Shown here: in pieces, positions 13,101-25,819 of the stretch | How the letters are laid out: each line of letters starts with the position of its first letter | Numbering within the stretch: the stretch's first letter is position 1 | Assembly: GCA_016806645.1 (NCBI GenBank) | Contig: JACSYO010002174.1 | Span: forward strand, 379,001 to 443,000 | DNA length: 64,000 nt | Source: Ophiodon elongatus | Lineage: Eukaryota > Chordata > Actinopteri > Perciformes > Hexagrammidae | Reading direction: 5' to 3' | Made by a program: the position numbers and the translations under genes | Notes under the pieces: generated by a model | Databases searched by the model: none | Told to the model about the DNA's origin: nothing | The model's input: only the letters and a program-made list of their open reading frames with translations

Positions 13101-13977
13101 CTTGAGGGAGATCTCAACACAAGATGACAGGTACATCACTGGGAGGACTTTTATCCCAGTTAGGGAGGAGGATGCACCAAATAAATGCTTTAAATGCTAA
13201 TGGACATTAGTGGGGATGAACACATATAAAATGCTATGGTAACATTGTGTCAGAATTTGCATTTTTATTGCTTTTGCCCATTTGAATTTACCTCCACAAA
13301 TGCACATATCTGAAAAAAAAACAAAACTATTTTTTCACAAAGGGAAATTACTGTAGTGTGTACGCAATAAACAATGGTTAAAAAAAAAAATCCCCTTGTG
13401 CTTCAGTAGCTCTCACATGTTACAATGTAGTTGTCACAGCTATAACAATGCCATTCACGTTTTTTCACACATGCCTCCTCTCTGGCAGAGATTTCATTAG
13501 AATACATCATTCACTCTTTAAAGAAGAAGAAGCTTTAATGAGGTTTTAAACAGCCGGTTCCATCACCAGCATGGCTAATACAAGTCCTCAATATATTAAA
13601 AACAACTGCCTGTGTTTCACAGATGCTCCTCGACAACATTGCCTTTTGCACACTTCTTGTAAAATACTTGTACAAGGGTGTCTAGTCAATAAATGTCATC
13701 TGTGCCATAACCTACTAAGGAGATGAGGCAGAGGCAATTATCAGTCTACAACAAAGTAGAAAGGTCATATGACAAGATATATTACATAGTGGAGAGAAGC
13801 CTTATGTGACGTGATTAATCATCTCACCCATGAAAGCGCTCTTTCTTCTTTCACCGAGCCCGGTAGAAATGATGGCTTTCAGTCAGGCCACACAAATTGA
13901 TTCAGATTCAGATGCGACCTCGTTGTTAAATAGATGCATGGTTTTGTAAAAGTTCCAAGTTTAAAAGAAACTGCTGT

Positions 13978-14132
13978 TTATCCATTACATTGACTATCTA
14001 TGTTAACCATTACGTTTAACTATCTATTTCAGCTGTTTATCCATTGCTGTTATCCAGGTATTTCAGCCATTTATCTCACAAGTTTAGCTATCTATTTTAA
14101 CCATTGATTAAATGTTTATCTATCTATTTTAA
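13978..14132. repeat. Degenerate tandem tract around a TATCTATTTTAACCATT-like unit
   Basis: Variants of 'tatctatttyaaccatt' and 'tttatccatt' recur about seven times with drifting spacing, as in an old minisatellite. The units are too diverged to give a single period by eye. Confidence 0.5.
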
Positions 14133-15273
14133 TGCATAGCATTAAGGTGTTACAGCTGACTCAATACGTAGACTTTTATATATATATATATATATTTTTA
14201 GAATCTTGATTTCCATATCAGAAATGATCCTACAATCTTTCCACGAACCCCCGTGCAACTGCAGAAATACCCCTGCAGCGCTTGGAATTACTGCAAATGC
14301 ATTTCTCCATTTGCACTGACATGCATATATGTCATGGTGGAGACAAGAGATACACAACTCAGTCTCCCAACTCATCAAATGCAGCAGCTTGGTCATTACC
14401 CCTCGGTGTCTGATACCGAGGCACCGGGGAAACCTATATCTAAGATGCACCGGGCTTCTCACTGCAATGTAAACTTCTCAGCGTGTTACAACAAGTACAT
14501 CTGTTGATTTAATCGCTTCATTCCCTCCCACTTGCTGAAGGTGAATGCTTAAGTAAATGCAGCTGCTGCATAGCAAAGCTGGATACTCATGAATCTTGAT
14601 CGCAGACAGTTGGAGACAAATGGTGTCCGTGACATGGATAAATGAAACGTACTCACTAATTTACTCACTTCACGCACATCACTAATATGCGGTTTTCATA
14701 GAGCAGATTTATTACACCTTCAATAGGTTTTTATGACCCACTGGATGAGGGATTCTTTGTCGTCTCTGCTCCACAGTCCTGACACATTACCACCCAAGTA
14801 GGACAGTTAGACACTGATACTAATCTATAATCCATTTGAGGTGCAACTTTCAGCTGTAGTGCTATCTTTTCAAAAGGAGACGGGAATGAAGCAGCACAGT
14901 GGTGACGAAAAACACATAAATCATCCTGAAATGGTGAGGTCACTTCCTGTTAAATAGAAATAACCAAACACAGCAGTATATGATGGAAATTATAGATAAT
15001 GATTTTTTGTCATTAAAAAGTGATGGGTGAAATAATGAAGTGAGGCAGAGAGATTACAACATAATAAAATGATACCTGCAAAAGGTTTATCAAATGATAC
15101 TCTGACAAAATGATTCTCATTCTCATCTCCTGCAAGCTTGTTATCTTTCAGACCAAAGAAAACTTCTTAAGAAAATCACGAAACAATATTCAAAGTGCCA
15201 GAAGAAACTTCTGTACCTGAGACAGTTTTCACATCAGTGAAAAACATCAGTTTTAGCTCCTTATTATAAACAG

Positions 15274-15318
15274 TGAGTCACATTTACATTTACGTAAATG
15301 TAAATGTAATGTGACTCA
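15274..15318. repeat. Near-perfect palindrome with TGAGTCA/TGACTCA ends
   Basis: A 20-nt left arm (15274-15293) pairs completely with the right arm (15294-15318) apart from a 5-nt insertion in the right arm. Each end is an exact AP-1 type TGA(G/C)TCA heptamer. It could fold as a hairpin with almost no loop. Function is unknown; it may be a chance or slippage-derived palindrome of the TTTACAT-like repeats inside it. Confidence 0.6.
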
Positions 15319-16479
15319 TCAAATGTATTTCAAGACTTGATTAACAATGTATTTCATTCTTCTGTAGGAACTCTCAAATAAGTTTATAGGCTTAAAAAAA
15401 AAAATCACATGTGATAACGTCTTACAAAAGAAAGACACGACAGAAATGAAGGGCAGGGTTTGAGAAGAAGAAACAGAAGCAGATGGCCAGAGATCCTTCT
15501 TTAAAGGTGCGTGGCCTCAGGTTTTTAATCCTTCTTTGCGGGCGATAAAGCCAAGCCTCAATTATCTCCTCCTATCTCATTCAGACAAATGCCTAAAATC
15601 TGTGTTGTAGAACAACGCGTGCACTAACCATGGAGTTTCCTTGTTTTATTGCATTCATTTAAAATTCGACCATATAGACAAGAGACTTTTGTCTTCTGAG
15701 GTCTGACTGAATGTATGGCATGTAATAAGAGGAAAGAACGGAGGTGTCATGATTTGAGAAAATCCCCCTGTCATGCTGGGAAAGGTGGTGCGCAGCGCTA
15801 TCAGTGATGTGGAAAAAGAATCATTTGGAAGTCAGTCCGTAATGAATGGCTGACAGCTGTCTGTCAGAACTGTGCGGCCCTATCGTAGCTTTCATTAATT
15901 TTCTCCATGATTGCCTTTCTCATTGCTAAGTCGCAGCCCGGCTGCACGTGCAAGTCTTTATTAACACAATGTAGGATTTGATGACATTATAAGAGCTCAC
16001 CCCGTGTTGATTTGCTGTATGGGTTTATATGGGTTCCATAAGACAATCATTGGAGTCTCATTTTGGCTTTGTTTACATGTATTTGTAGTAAAGAGGCATT
16101 GTGGGCAATAATTGTTTAGTTTTTTATATAACCATATTGTTCCATATGTGCTTCTGGAGACGCAACACAAACTTTAACAGCTCAGACACATACTTAATAT
16201 TGTTTTATCACCTTGATGCCTCATGCATTTTTTTTCTAATTTGATATATGCAGTGGATGCTCATATGCTCAGTCTGTGATGGCTGTTGATAATCTGAAAT
16301 TGAGAGAATAAGACCGAAAAATAAGTAACCTCATTGTGAAGAACATATACTATATAAAAGGAATATAAATGTATTCATGCATAGCTCAAATAACATATGA
16401 TCATGATTTCCGTTAATCTCTAATTTAGGCAAAACTCTGAGGAGCAGCTGTTCTCTAAAATGAGAATATCTAGTCCATC

Positions 16480-16650
16480 TTAAAGCTATACTATGCAGGA
16501 ATTCCCTAAAAACAATGTATGACTCATAAAAGAATCCCTCACAATCAATACTTATCTGCAGAGACCCTGCCCTCTGCCTGCATTTTCTCTTTTCTTCTCT
16601 TTTTGCTGGTTTGTTTCTAGGCGTCAGCTTGAACATTCAAATTTTGGTCA
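16480..16650. repeat. Fragment of dispersed fish repeat (MITE-like)
   Basis: The block opens with 'aaagctatactatgcagga' and contains 'tctgcagagaccctgccctc', strings I associate with a common percomorph interspersed element. The family name is not known to me. A 101-aa minus frame overlapping it is a shadow of the repeat. Confidence 0.4.
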
Positions 16651-16776
16651 AATACGTATGTTTTAGCAAAGAAAATACTATTTTCCCAAGCCCTTCTAGA
16701 AGGTTTCTCACAAATAACCAGATGTAGGTTCCTACGTGATGGCGTTTTACATGAATATACATAGATCCTTATTCAT

Positions 16777-16831
16777 GGTTAGTATGTTTTAGTAACTTAG
16801 ATGGCGATCAGCATGCTCCCGGTTTTGGGAG
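16777..16831 (+). repeat. Short fragment related to the inverted-repeat MITE near 22.1 kb
   Basis: 'ttagatggcgatcagcatgctcccggttttggg' here parallels 'ttagatggcagtcagcacacccccagtttgg' at about 22190-22220. This suggests a broken copy of the same element. Confidence 0.4.
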
Positions 16832-19800
16832 GCGTTGCACTACATTAGCAGAAGCCCTGATGACGACGCTGAGACAGTCGGCATCATTCTCTATACAACC
16901 TGCCTATCAATAGTTTTTAACTGGAAACCCTGCAAATACATCATGAATTAGTTCCTTTTTTGGTGTAATGACAATGCTTTAGGGTAATTTATGTACTTTG
17001 CAACCTCTTCTCGGGACCAGACCCAAAACAATGGGGAAAGGTAAAGACCATATAAACAAAACACAAGGGTTAAGCATTTACATAAAATAATTATCATGCA
17101 CACAACTCTCCGTTTAAGGCAGTTAAAGCTCCTTATTTTATAAATACCACCGTCTTAACACTGACTGACAAAAAGGGACTTGAGCATTAACAGGATATTT
17201 ACTGAAGACATTTTCCGTCTGATTTGGATCCACTTATCTTCTACAGGGCAAAATCTTTAATCTTAGGGCGGCCGTATTTCTTCTAGATGACGCTCTCATC
17301 ACATAATTAATGGACTGAGGGAGCATCAAGTGAGTAAAGTGATCTCTTAAAATTACAGTACATTAGGGCTGACGACAGCCGGGGCCGGACAGTTGGATAA
17401 GTTAGATTCTGGGAAACCCACCAATGCAGAACACAACAGAAGCACCGAGGAGGCACTATATCGGATTGTCTTTTATACTGATTGAACGTCGTAGTAATAA
17501 AGTAATCACACGAATCGTTAATCAAGCAGTGTAAAGCAGCCTTTTAGCCTTTTAAATATAGATTGTGCTGCCATGGAGGGTGTGGTATGTTGCATTGCCA
17601 TTGCCTAAAGAGACAGGTTGGTTTTATATAGTCACCATGTTTTACCAGCTCGATGTCCTAGTAACTAAGTCATTAATGCAACTCCGTAAGCCAACGCTTC
17701 GTTTACAACCAGTTATTTTTCCATCTTGTGGGCATTGATCATCAGCACCAACGAGTCGTAGTCGAATCGATGCATCGAGCAAATGCGAAGGTAGGGTTAA
17801 ATTCCTTCGATAAAGAGGGAGCCCAATAATTGCCAACCATACAGATGTTTTATAATCACTTTATGTGACCAGTTTAAGACTCCCTCGGGATCCATGTCTC
17901 TCACAGGCTAATCCATGATGCTCTTTACGGTAATCCATTCAAATAACTCTTCTCTAGTACCATCAATTAGGAATCCGGGCTGTCGGTGGAGCTGGCACAA
18001 GACAGCTTGATGGGGATGAAGCTGATGTGACCCGGACCAGATAATGATCATCACAATGATCAATGATGAAGCATTAGAGGCCTTCAGCATTAAAAACATC
18101 AGGCCAGATGATAAAAAAAAAATCATATGAATAGATTGTGACACGTACTTGTGATTCAAGAGAATTTGTGGATTCGCCGGTTTCCTCGTACTTTGAATTT
18201 TTTAATCTTACGAATTACGAACGTAATTTGTTTAAGTGTTCAGACCTCTCACATGAGTCATGTTCATGCCTTTTCCCACAGAATTAAATATGATACTGAA
18301 ATTTAAATATATTACAAAAAGAAACTTAATGCTAAATGACTATTATCGTCCAAGGTTTTTAGATTTTATAATCATATTTCATCACAGCACCAGATTTTTC
18401 ATGGTTTTGTCTGCTGGTCTCAGACAGCAGGACCTCACATTTTGTGTAACATTTTTCTTTTTACTTGTTGGTAACATTTTCTTGCGACTGAAACTTGCCC
18501 ACAAATGGACAGGTCGCCTTATTTTGCAAATATATATAATATAATTTAGGGTCATCGATTGTGGTTATGAAGAAATCTCAAGAACACTTCAGGAACGGTG
18601 AATCAGACGATACAAAAATGTTCCTGATTGAGGGCTAGTGTTTCCTATAGTGGACTTTTCCTTCTGTAGCACACCCTGTATAAATCAGTGAAGTAAATCA
18701 CATATCTCTGCAGGGAACTAGGAGTTATGGGTCCCCTTAAAGAATATTGGTCTGGACAGTCTTTTTTATAAAATAAAATAATTAAACTGGGAGTTTTGTG
18801 GTCCCTCTCCTACTTTGGGTTCACAGACTCGCTAACACATACGCTAACTTTCACCAGCAGCAGCAGCACTACATCTTAAGTTTTAATGACAGCGGCTAGA
18901 GCCTAGCTGCAACTCTTTCATGAGTTGCCAAACTTGTGTTAGAATGGCAATAAATCGTATGGCTTGTTGTGCTTCTCATGCATAGTGAGGTTTTTTATTT
19001 ATACCGTAGGAATTGGTGTAGCAGAAATATTTCTGGACAGTTCGACGTGAGAAAATTCCCTTTGGCCGCACTTGAAAGGCAGGGAGGATTAAATCAAAGT
19101 CATTCAATTGATCCAGCACTCAAACACATATTTTATGTGTCCAATTGGGGATTTTATTTTTAAATCTGTCCAAACATGCCTTTCCTTATATGATTGTCAA
19201 GAATAAAGAAAAAGGCTCATTGTCTCTCAACTTCTAGTTTAAATGAAAATTACATACATAGTTGATCCCATCTAAAACAGAAAGGGAAAATGCATCGAAA
19301 GTACGATCACAAGGATTTCTTTTGTCAATGATGACTCTAAAACTGAAAATTCAATATCTATTTAAGTGCTTTCTGGCAGAACTCACACACTTAATGTCTT
19401 GTTGCAAGCTGATTTAGATGATGATACATAAAGCACCGAGTACATTATCTGCAGTCTGAGAAACTGTTTTCCAACAAGTCTTCATTATTTATACATAGCT
19501 TTGTTTCCACTGCATGGCCGTTATTATCTTGCCTCTCCATTTTGAGATTTGTTTGATGTAGTTTCATTTTTGTTTAATGGCCGCATTACTTCAGCCGAGT
19601 TTTCCGAGTTGGAATAATTATTATTTAATTTTTCAAAGACCAGATGTTTATAACTACTCTAGTAACCCCATGAGGTTGGATTGCAAATTTTTATAACAAA
19701 ATTAATTCTAAATATTTACCTGCTATAAGTTTGATCTCATCTAGGTTATTTTTTTGTTATAATCTTCTGTTACAGTTAAGTAAACAGCAAGGGGAAAGTG

Positions 19801-20790
19801 TTAAATTTAGACCAAACTCTCCTGCTGCTGACATGTGCTTTGATGAAGCCAAAGGGCTCTCCATCTGCTCTAATTTACATGACACACTAGCTCGAGTAAC
19901 TAGTGAGTCAGTAAAACAGAAAGGTTGTTCAGGTCATGAAAATATTTTCTAAGAAAGTGAGCCAGTGATGATTACATTTTATATTTCTAAAGCCTCTTGT
20001 GAATGGCCTCTTAATGAGTACTATATATATAATAATAATGTTCAGTGTGGACAAACTGTTCCTTTCACTGTACAAACATCAGGCCATGATATAACTAGTA
20101 TGTTGGTCAGTGGAAAGAAAAGGGGACAGAACAAAGCAGAAGAAAAACAAACCTTCTGTATTATTAAAAATACATTTAAAAGGATCATATGTTGAGAAGT
20201 ATGTGAATGGTTACAGACGTATATTTCTGCCTTTATGCAGAACTAGTAACTCAATACAGATTGCCGCTCTTAGGTCTTAATGTAACCAAAGGCAGCCTCT
20301 GTACGTTAGCTGTTCGCTGCAGTGCTGCCAACGTTACCAGCTCTCCCTCTGACCCCTCGCAATGTAGCATTAGAAAGCACTAATGGCGATCTCCTGATCA
20401 TTATTACTGAATATCGGCTGAGTAGAACTTTATTTTACACTTAGATGAGGAGCTCACCCTCCCACCCTCAGATTACAGGTCAACTGAGGTCTGTTACACA
20501 ACTACCTGGTTGGACGTGGGTCAAATAAAAACAGAACAAGGAATCAAACTCGACATTTATTGACATTAGTAGACATTTTATCTCAGATTTTATAAATGAA
20601 AACTGCAAGCATGAGCCTATTAAAAGAGCACATGACATGTCCTTTGAGTGACTTGTCTTTGGCGCTGTACTTGTTATGTGTATTGACCAGTGGATTAGCG
20701 AAGGATTCTCTCTGATCCTCTTAGGGACCGTTTGCTCATGCAGAGCTGCAGTTGACTCAAGCTACAAGAGAAAGAAATACCTGCACTTAC

Positions 20791-20881
20791 CTCGGGAATC
20801 TCGGTTGAAGTCCACAGTGTGAGAAAGCATCCCTGGGGACCTCCAGCAGTGCAGATGTTCACTGATTTCTCCTTATGAACT
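20791..20881 (-). other. Predicted 91-nt 5' non-coding leader exon, probably elfn1
   Basis: On the minus strand a long T-rich tract ends TTTTTTTCTCAG at 20882, and the segment ends CCCGAG followed by GTAAGTGCAG (donor at 20790/20789). Both sites are close to consensus, and the 91-nt size is typical of an internal exon. The next strong minus-strand acceptor with a coding exon is at 5037, giving an intron of about 15.75 kb. The exon contains one ATG (20828-20830). That frame stays open across the junction to the exon starting at 5036 and stops with TAA at 4963-4965, so it would be a 37-codon uORF. Assignment to elfn1 is inference from strand and order. It could instead be an exon of another minus-strand transcript, or a chance pair of splice signals. 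Confidence 0.5.
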
Positions 20882-22124
20882 CTGAGAAAAAAAGAAAAAA
20901 TATATATATAAATTAATTAAGTAATTTTCTCAATTTCTTTTTTTTTTAGCAACTTGTGACTGGATTTTTTTTTTTTATGTTGACAAGTATTTAACACTAT
21001 CATATAGCATGCAGGTATTTAAGCATACACAATCCAATCCATGGAGGCCAGTCTTAATGGGGCTTGTGATAAAAAGCAGCTTCTTCAGAGGATAACCTTC
21101 TTTTGGCATTGCAGTCTCCGGATTGAATTCAGCAGCCTGAACGTTCCTTTTTTCTCTCATTTCTTTTCAAGAATCAGAACCACCTCATTAACCTTATCTA
21201 GCAAGCAAAAGCTAATGAAATCCTGTGTTTCAGAGTCCGGTCTTGCCAAAGTTAGTTTTACTAATTAATCAAACATCCGTCCCCCCCCTATCATCTTAAT
21301 GACTCACCGTAAAGTGAATGAGAATGTGCTGCACAAACCGCCTGCGGGAGGCTACATGGCCACAACTTAATGCATTTTTATTGGAAGTTAAAATGAGAGA
21401 GAAAGCGAATCTTTCTGCTAAGGAGAGATGGATGTTTTGTATTCACTACAATAAGTGAAATAGAATTGAAACATGATTTCCTCATCTTTTATCCATGCTT
21501 CGTTCCCGCTCTCAGGATTCTGTTTAACGAGTCTCTAACGATGCAAAGCTGCAATTTCCCCACCTACATACAAAACATATTAATATCTGCACAAGACAAG
21601 CTCCAGATTACTGCACAATCAGTATTCACATTACTCCTCTTGCTCCAATGAAACAATTCTGTGCTCTCATCCCTTGTGATTCAGAGTGTATGACATGCCG
21701 TTATCAGATGAAAAGCACGGGCAAAATTCAATCTCCAACAATCGGTAGTGGAAATCTGCAAAATGGCTAGATTTTCAGTAAATGAGAGGACAATAGATAA
21801 TGCAATTCAATTAGCTGCTCTGGCTGATATTTGCATTCCAGTGAAAGGGGTGATAGTTTAAGTGGCCCAAGGCAGCTGCCTTTCAGCAAAGGCCCGAGAC
21901 AACACAAAAAGCAGCGGAACCAGGAGAAAAGGCGAGTTTGGGAGTCTTCAGCAGTATTCTTTTAATTACTCATCATAATGACTCCATTTAGCTGTTCAAT
22001 GACCCATTTTACGGCATTGAACAGGCATGGGAAGCTTTCTGTCCTTGGCAGGGACAGTCCTGCAGCTGCCCCTGCCTGCCATGCTTTAACCAAGAGGGAA
22101 CATTTCTTTTTCCCCACTCTGGGC

Positions 22125-22628
22125 TTTAAAGGGATGGTTAGCGTGTTTTGAAGTAGGATTGTATGAGGTGCTTATCCATAAGTAGTGTATTAGATGGCAG
22201 TCAGCACACCCCCAGTTTGGAGAAACATGCATGGACGCAAAGTAATATACGTCTGTGGATGGGGGCAGCAGCAAAATGTATTTTAGCATCCTAAAAAATC
22301 AATATCAGTTTAAGTGTATGGTATATATTAAAAATATCTACTGTTTTTGTCAACTGAGTCTCGTGGCTTTGATGAGAGCATAGATTGGTTTTAGTTTCAC
22401 TTCAGTTCCCTGTTGGTAATGGTTGTCTGACAGCAAGATAAAAAGGTGAAAATATTATAAATATAGCTTAAAGTTATATTGATTCTTTTAGGTGGCTGAA
22501 ATACGTTTTTCTGCTGCCCCCATCCACAGCAGCCATTGCTCTGCTCCCGTACTGTTTCTCCTTTCTGTTTCTCCAAATGCCGTCTACTATAGGTAATAAC
22601 ATTGATAGAAGCTTCAAGGTATGAGATA
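22125..22628. mobile_element. MITE-like element with long inverted-repeat arms
   Basis: The left part (about 22140-22345) contains 'gatgggggcagcagcaaaa', 'tattttagcatcctaaaaaa' and 'tcaatatcagtttaag'. The reverse complement of about 22440-22625 repeats these in order: 'gatgggggcagcagaaaaac', 'tatttcagccacctaaaaga', 'tcaatataactttaag'. The outer stretches also match ('tttggagaaaca', 'gtattac'/'gtattag', 'ttgaag'). The element opens with 'tttaaagggatgg'. It has no coding capacity, as expected for a non-autonomous DNA element, and the layout matches a familiar percomorph family whose formal name I cannot give. Confidence 0.7.
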
Positions 22629-22976
22629 AAAAATGTGTCATATATGTACAATAAAATGTTAGTAAAGAATAGGTAGGTGATGCTTCGGAAGCAACAGTGT
22701 TCAGGTCACAACTAGAGGGAATCTAATGTTGATTTATCTCATTAGAATAATGTTTCTACAATAATGTAATGGATGTAATGGATGGAACCACAGCTTAATT
22801 ACACATAATAACAATAAACTGTTTTCTTGTGATAATCTTTTACTGACACTAACTAATAATAGTTAACAGTGACACTTTAATATCTTTACTATAAAATATA
22901 GTGGAGCAGTATCCATCTCACTGCCCGAAGACTCTCCTTCTCCCTCTCATAAGACATGATGTGCACGAGGACGGGT

Positions 22977-23190
22977 CAGCTTGCAGCCCTGGAGGAGCGG
23001 GTGCAGGAGGGGAAGGGTGGAAGGTTGTGAGGAGAAACAGACCCCATATGGTCTTGAGGAGCTGGAGTTTCTGGCACACCTCCAGGATGCTGACCCAGAG
23101 CGTAGAAAGGTTGAGCACTGGCACCGTTCTGACTGATTCTGCCCAGCTGCTGACGTGCAGAGGAGCACACATGGATATGAGGACAAAAAT
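22977..23190 (+). pseudogene. Broken protein-like segment, unknown origin
   Basis: Two plus-strand frames look like coding sequence but are not joined. Frame 3 from 22977 gives QLAALEERVQEGK before a stop near 23030. Frame 1 gives CEEKQTPYGLEELEF, continuing with HLQDADPERRKVEHW to a TGA at 23134-23136, then more residues to a second stop near 23207. The acidic/basic, Leu-rich composition with GAG/CTG codons is unlike the AT-rich surroundings. I do not recognise the protein. It may be a decayed exon or retrocopy, or a GC-rich accident. Confidence 0.3.
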
Positions 23191-24144
23191 AGCTTGCTGG
23201 ATTCCACAGCTTGACGCAACTGTTCAGAATTTAAATCACTGCCAATTTATTCTGTCCCACGTCAAATTTCTATGAGATGACTTCCGTCACAGCGTAGCAA
23301 TATTTAGTTATTGTGCATAAAGGATGTTTCAGCTGATCTGTGCTATTACTGTCCTAAGTGGATGGTTTAGAAAAAAAATTGAATTTGTTACACGTGAGGA
23401 GAGGGATTTTAGATTTGCTATTCAAGACTGGCCATGTGTAATCTATTTGAATAAAGAAAGAAGTCAAAATATTCCGAAAAGTAGTGACCCCAAGTCAATG
23501 TATGTGTGCCCCCTCATCTTCTTGTGCAAGAAAGCAAACCTTCTTGTTGTGCCCCTACATTAATTGAGGAGATTAGTGTGCTTAAGTGGTTGGCAGAGTA
23601 AAGGCCTCACATTTAAAACAAAGATAGGAGAGAGTGACATTTTCTAAATGAAGTATTAAGAAATCAGCCAGGAGGTTACAGTATCTCATCCCCAATCTTT
23701 ACCATGTACACCAAATTTGCACTCCTTCAATTTGCTGTTTGATACATTTGTCATTAAGCTGATTAAAAGAAGTATGCATAATGTATGTAACTTATTATAG
23801 CTATAATTGTCAGGAAGATGATCTCAACATTTGTATGCACGACTGTCATTTTGGCCATCATCAGCACTAACCAATTCATCTTGATTGCTTATGATGTCTC
23901 AGATGAGTCCGCAGAAGTCACAGTAAAAAAACACAGGTCTTTTCCTAAAGCTAACAGAGTCATTTTGAAGCTTCTTTTCCCCCCTTCGTTTGTTTTGTGT
24001 CTATTTTTTATGTTCACCATTGTGTTTCAACCGGTTTCAAACTGTGAACCTATTCCAGCAGAAATGTAGTTCCCCCTGAAACGTAACTGAGAGTGCAGTT
24101 AAATTGTCTGGGAATAATTTTGTCGGAGACAGTGTTGCCTTTGC

Positions 24145-24420
24145 AGGGCTTCAACTAACTCATTATTGGTGACACAATTAGACCAAACAATTAATTGATT
24201 AATCGAGAAAATAATCAACTACCATCAGAAACCAGTCAAAAGTGCCAATCGCAATTTCTTAGTGACCTCTTCAGATGTCTTGTTTTGTCTGACCAACAGG
24301 CCCCAACAAAAATATGTTTTAATTTACTGTAATGTAAGACAAAGAAAAGCAGCAGATTCCCACATTTGAGAAGGTGGCACCGTAAAATATTTCACATTTT
24401 TGGCTTGAAAACTTGAAAAC
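24145..24420 (+). mobile_element. Truncated TIR element ('AGGGCTGCAACTAAC' family), copy 1
   Basis: It starts 'agggcttcaactaac' and includes 'ttaattgattaatcgagaaa' and 'gatgtcttgttttgtctg', the order expected of a very common fish non-autonomous DNA element that begins AGGGCTGCAACTAAC. The distal part and the second terminal repeat are missing. A second copy lies at 41497-41758. Confidence 0.65.
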
Positions 24421-25713
24421 ATGTGCACATTTGAATTATCTCCTGGAAAGGGAAGCAGCCACACACTCATACTTTTCTTCAGAGGGAGGTGGAGGAAAGT
24501 TCAATGCAACATTTTGAGTCCAGCTTTGAGAAAAGTGTTTTGAAAATGAAAGAGGTTTAAATTTACCGGATGCCACTGTGAAGCTGATGCAAAGTGTTTA
24601 TAAGAAGATATGACTTCAGCTCTGCCTCTACCTGTGCTAGGAGTCGGTGTTGTACTCCTCGGTGAACCCAGTGAGCATCAGGTGTTACCAACAACCACCA
24701 GCAATTTAGAGAAAGTGCCCTTAAAAATGTGTTGACCTCGGCACCGTGGGCTGTACACAACTTCCTGTGGTGTCCAGCTTCAAAATGTATCTAAATTCAA
24801 ATCACTCTATTTGATAAATGTGAGAAAAAAAAGAAAGCATTGCATCAATCACATTAGCTGTGGAAAAATAAAGAATGTGTCCTATGTTGATGTCAGAATT
24901 ATTTATATCTTATCTCTATCTTTCATGGTTAGAAAATCAAGTTGCGTAAGCCGACAGAAGAATGACAGGTTTATATTATATCATAATATCATGTTTTAAC
25001 TTATATAAATACCTAAAACTTAAAATAAATATCAGTGTTAAAGTGTTACGAGGTGACAGAAGTGTTGCTTTTCAACAACTGCACACACGGTTGGCTCCTC
25101 GCCTGGTACACTTCAGTCAGAGAAACATGTATTAGATGATTTTGACATGATGACAAGGTTTAGGTGGTGAATACATCTCCTGTTACACACTGCTGATCCT
25201 GAGCTGCCAATCAAGGAGCACCTCGCTTTGCAGCACTTAAACGGGTGGCAGCCGGGGCTGAGGAGGGGGTTCAAAAGCACAACCAATCTTTGTAGCATGC
25301 TGCGCTATCACAAGCAACAGACTGAGTAGCAGACGGGCTAAAAGTGTCTCTGATCTTTGGAAGGTCCACTATGATGTAGATTAATAATTACACCAAATAA
25401 ATATAGAACAAAATGCAGCTTCTCTATAACTGAAAAGTGAAAGGAATCACTAACTGGGGTTGTTTCGGGATTTAACTTAAACCCTAGTGGATCCAACTGA
25501 TCATGACGTAACCAAACCAGGGGAGAGGTTATGCAATTTACATATTATTTGCTAATACTCAAGATGTGAAGTTCATGGTTTTACATCTGAGTGATTCTCA
25601 GGAAAGCCTAAAGATATAGAAATGGAGAAGCAACACAGCTAGTTTCCCCTAAGGAGAATAAGAGAGTATGCGCTGCCTGTTGAACTCACAAACAATGAGC
25701 CTTGAGCAAAGCA

Positions 25714-25774
25714 ACACACACACACACACACACACACATACACATACACACACACACACACACGCACACACACA

Positions 25775-25814
<40 letters not shown>

Positions 25815-25819
25815 CACAC
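25714..25819. repeat. (CA)n microsatellite, imperfect
   Basis: About 106 bases of CA dinucleotide, interrupted by CATA, CACG and CAAA units. The Cys/Val-rich frames across it are artefacts of the repeat. Confidence 0.97.

Larger units (their letters stand above)
5037..20790 (-). other. Gene-free stretch, likely first long intron of elfn1
   Basis: I see no supportable coding gene here; the frames over 60 codons are scattered, short and lack domains. Contents include a SINE head relic (7120-7192), AT-rich homeodomain-motif blocks (about 6530-6690 and 10985-11190), a degenerate tandem tract (13978-14132), a (TA)n run near 14177-14195, a palindrome with AP-1 type ends (15274-15318), a TGACAGCTGTC site (15851-15861) and two MITE-like fragments (about 16480-16650 and 16777-16831). 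Intron status depends on the predicted exon at 20791-20881. Confidence 0.45.
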
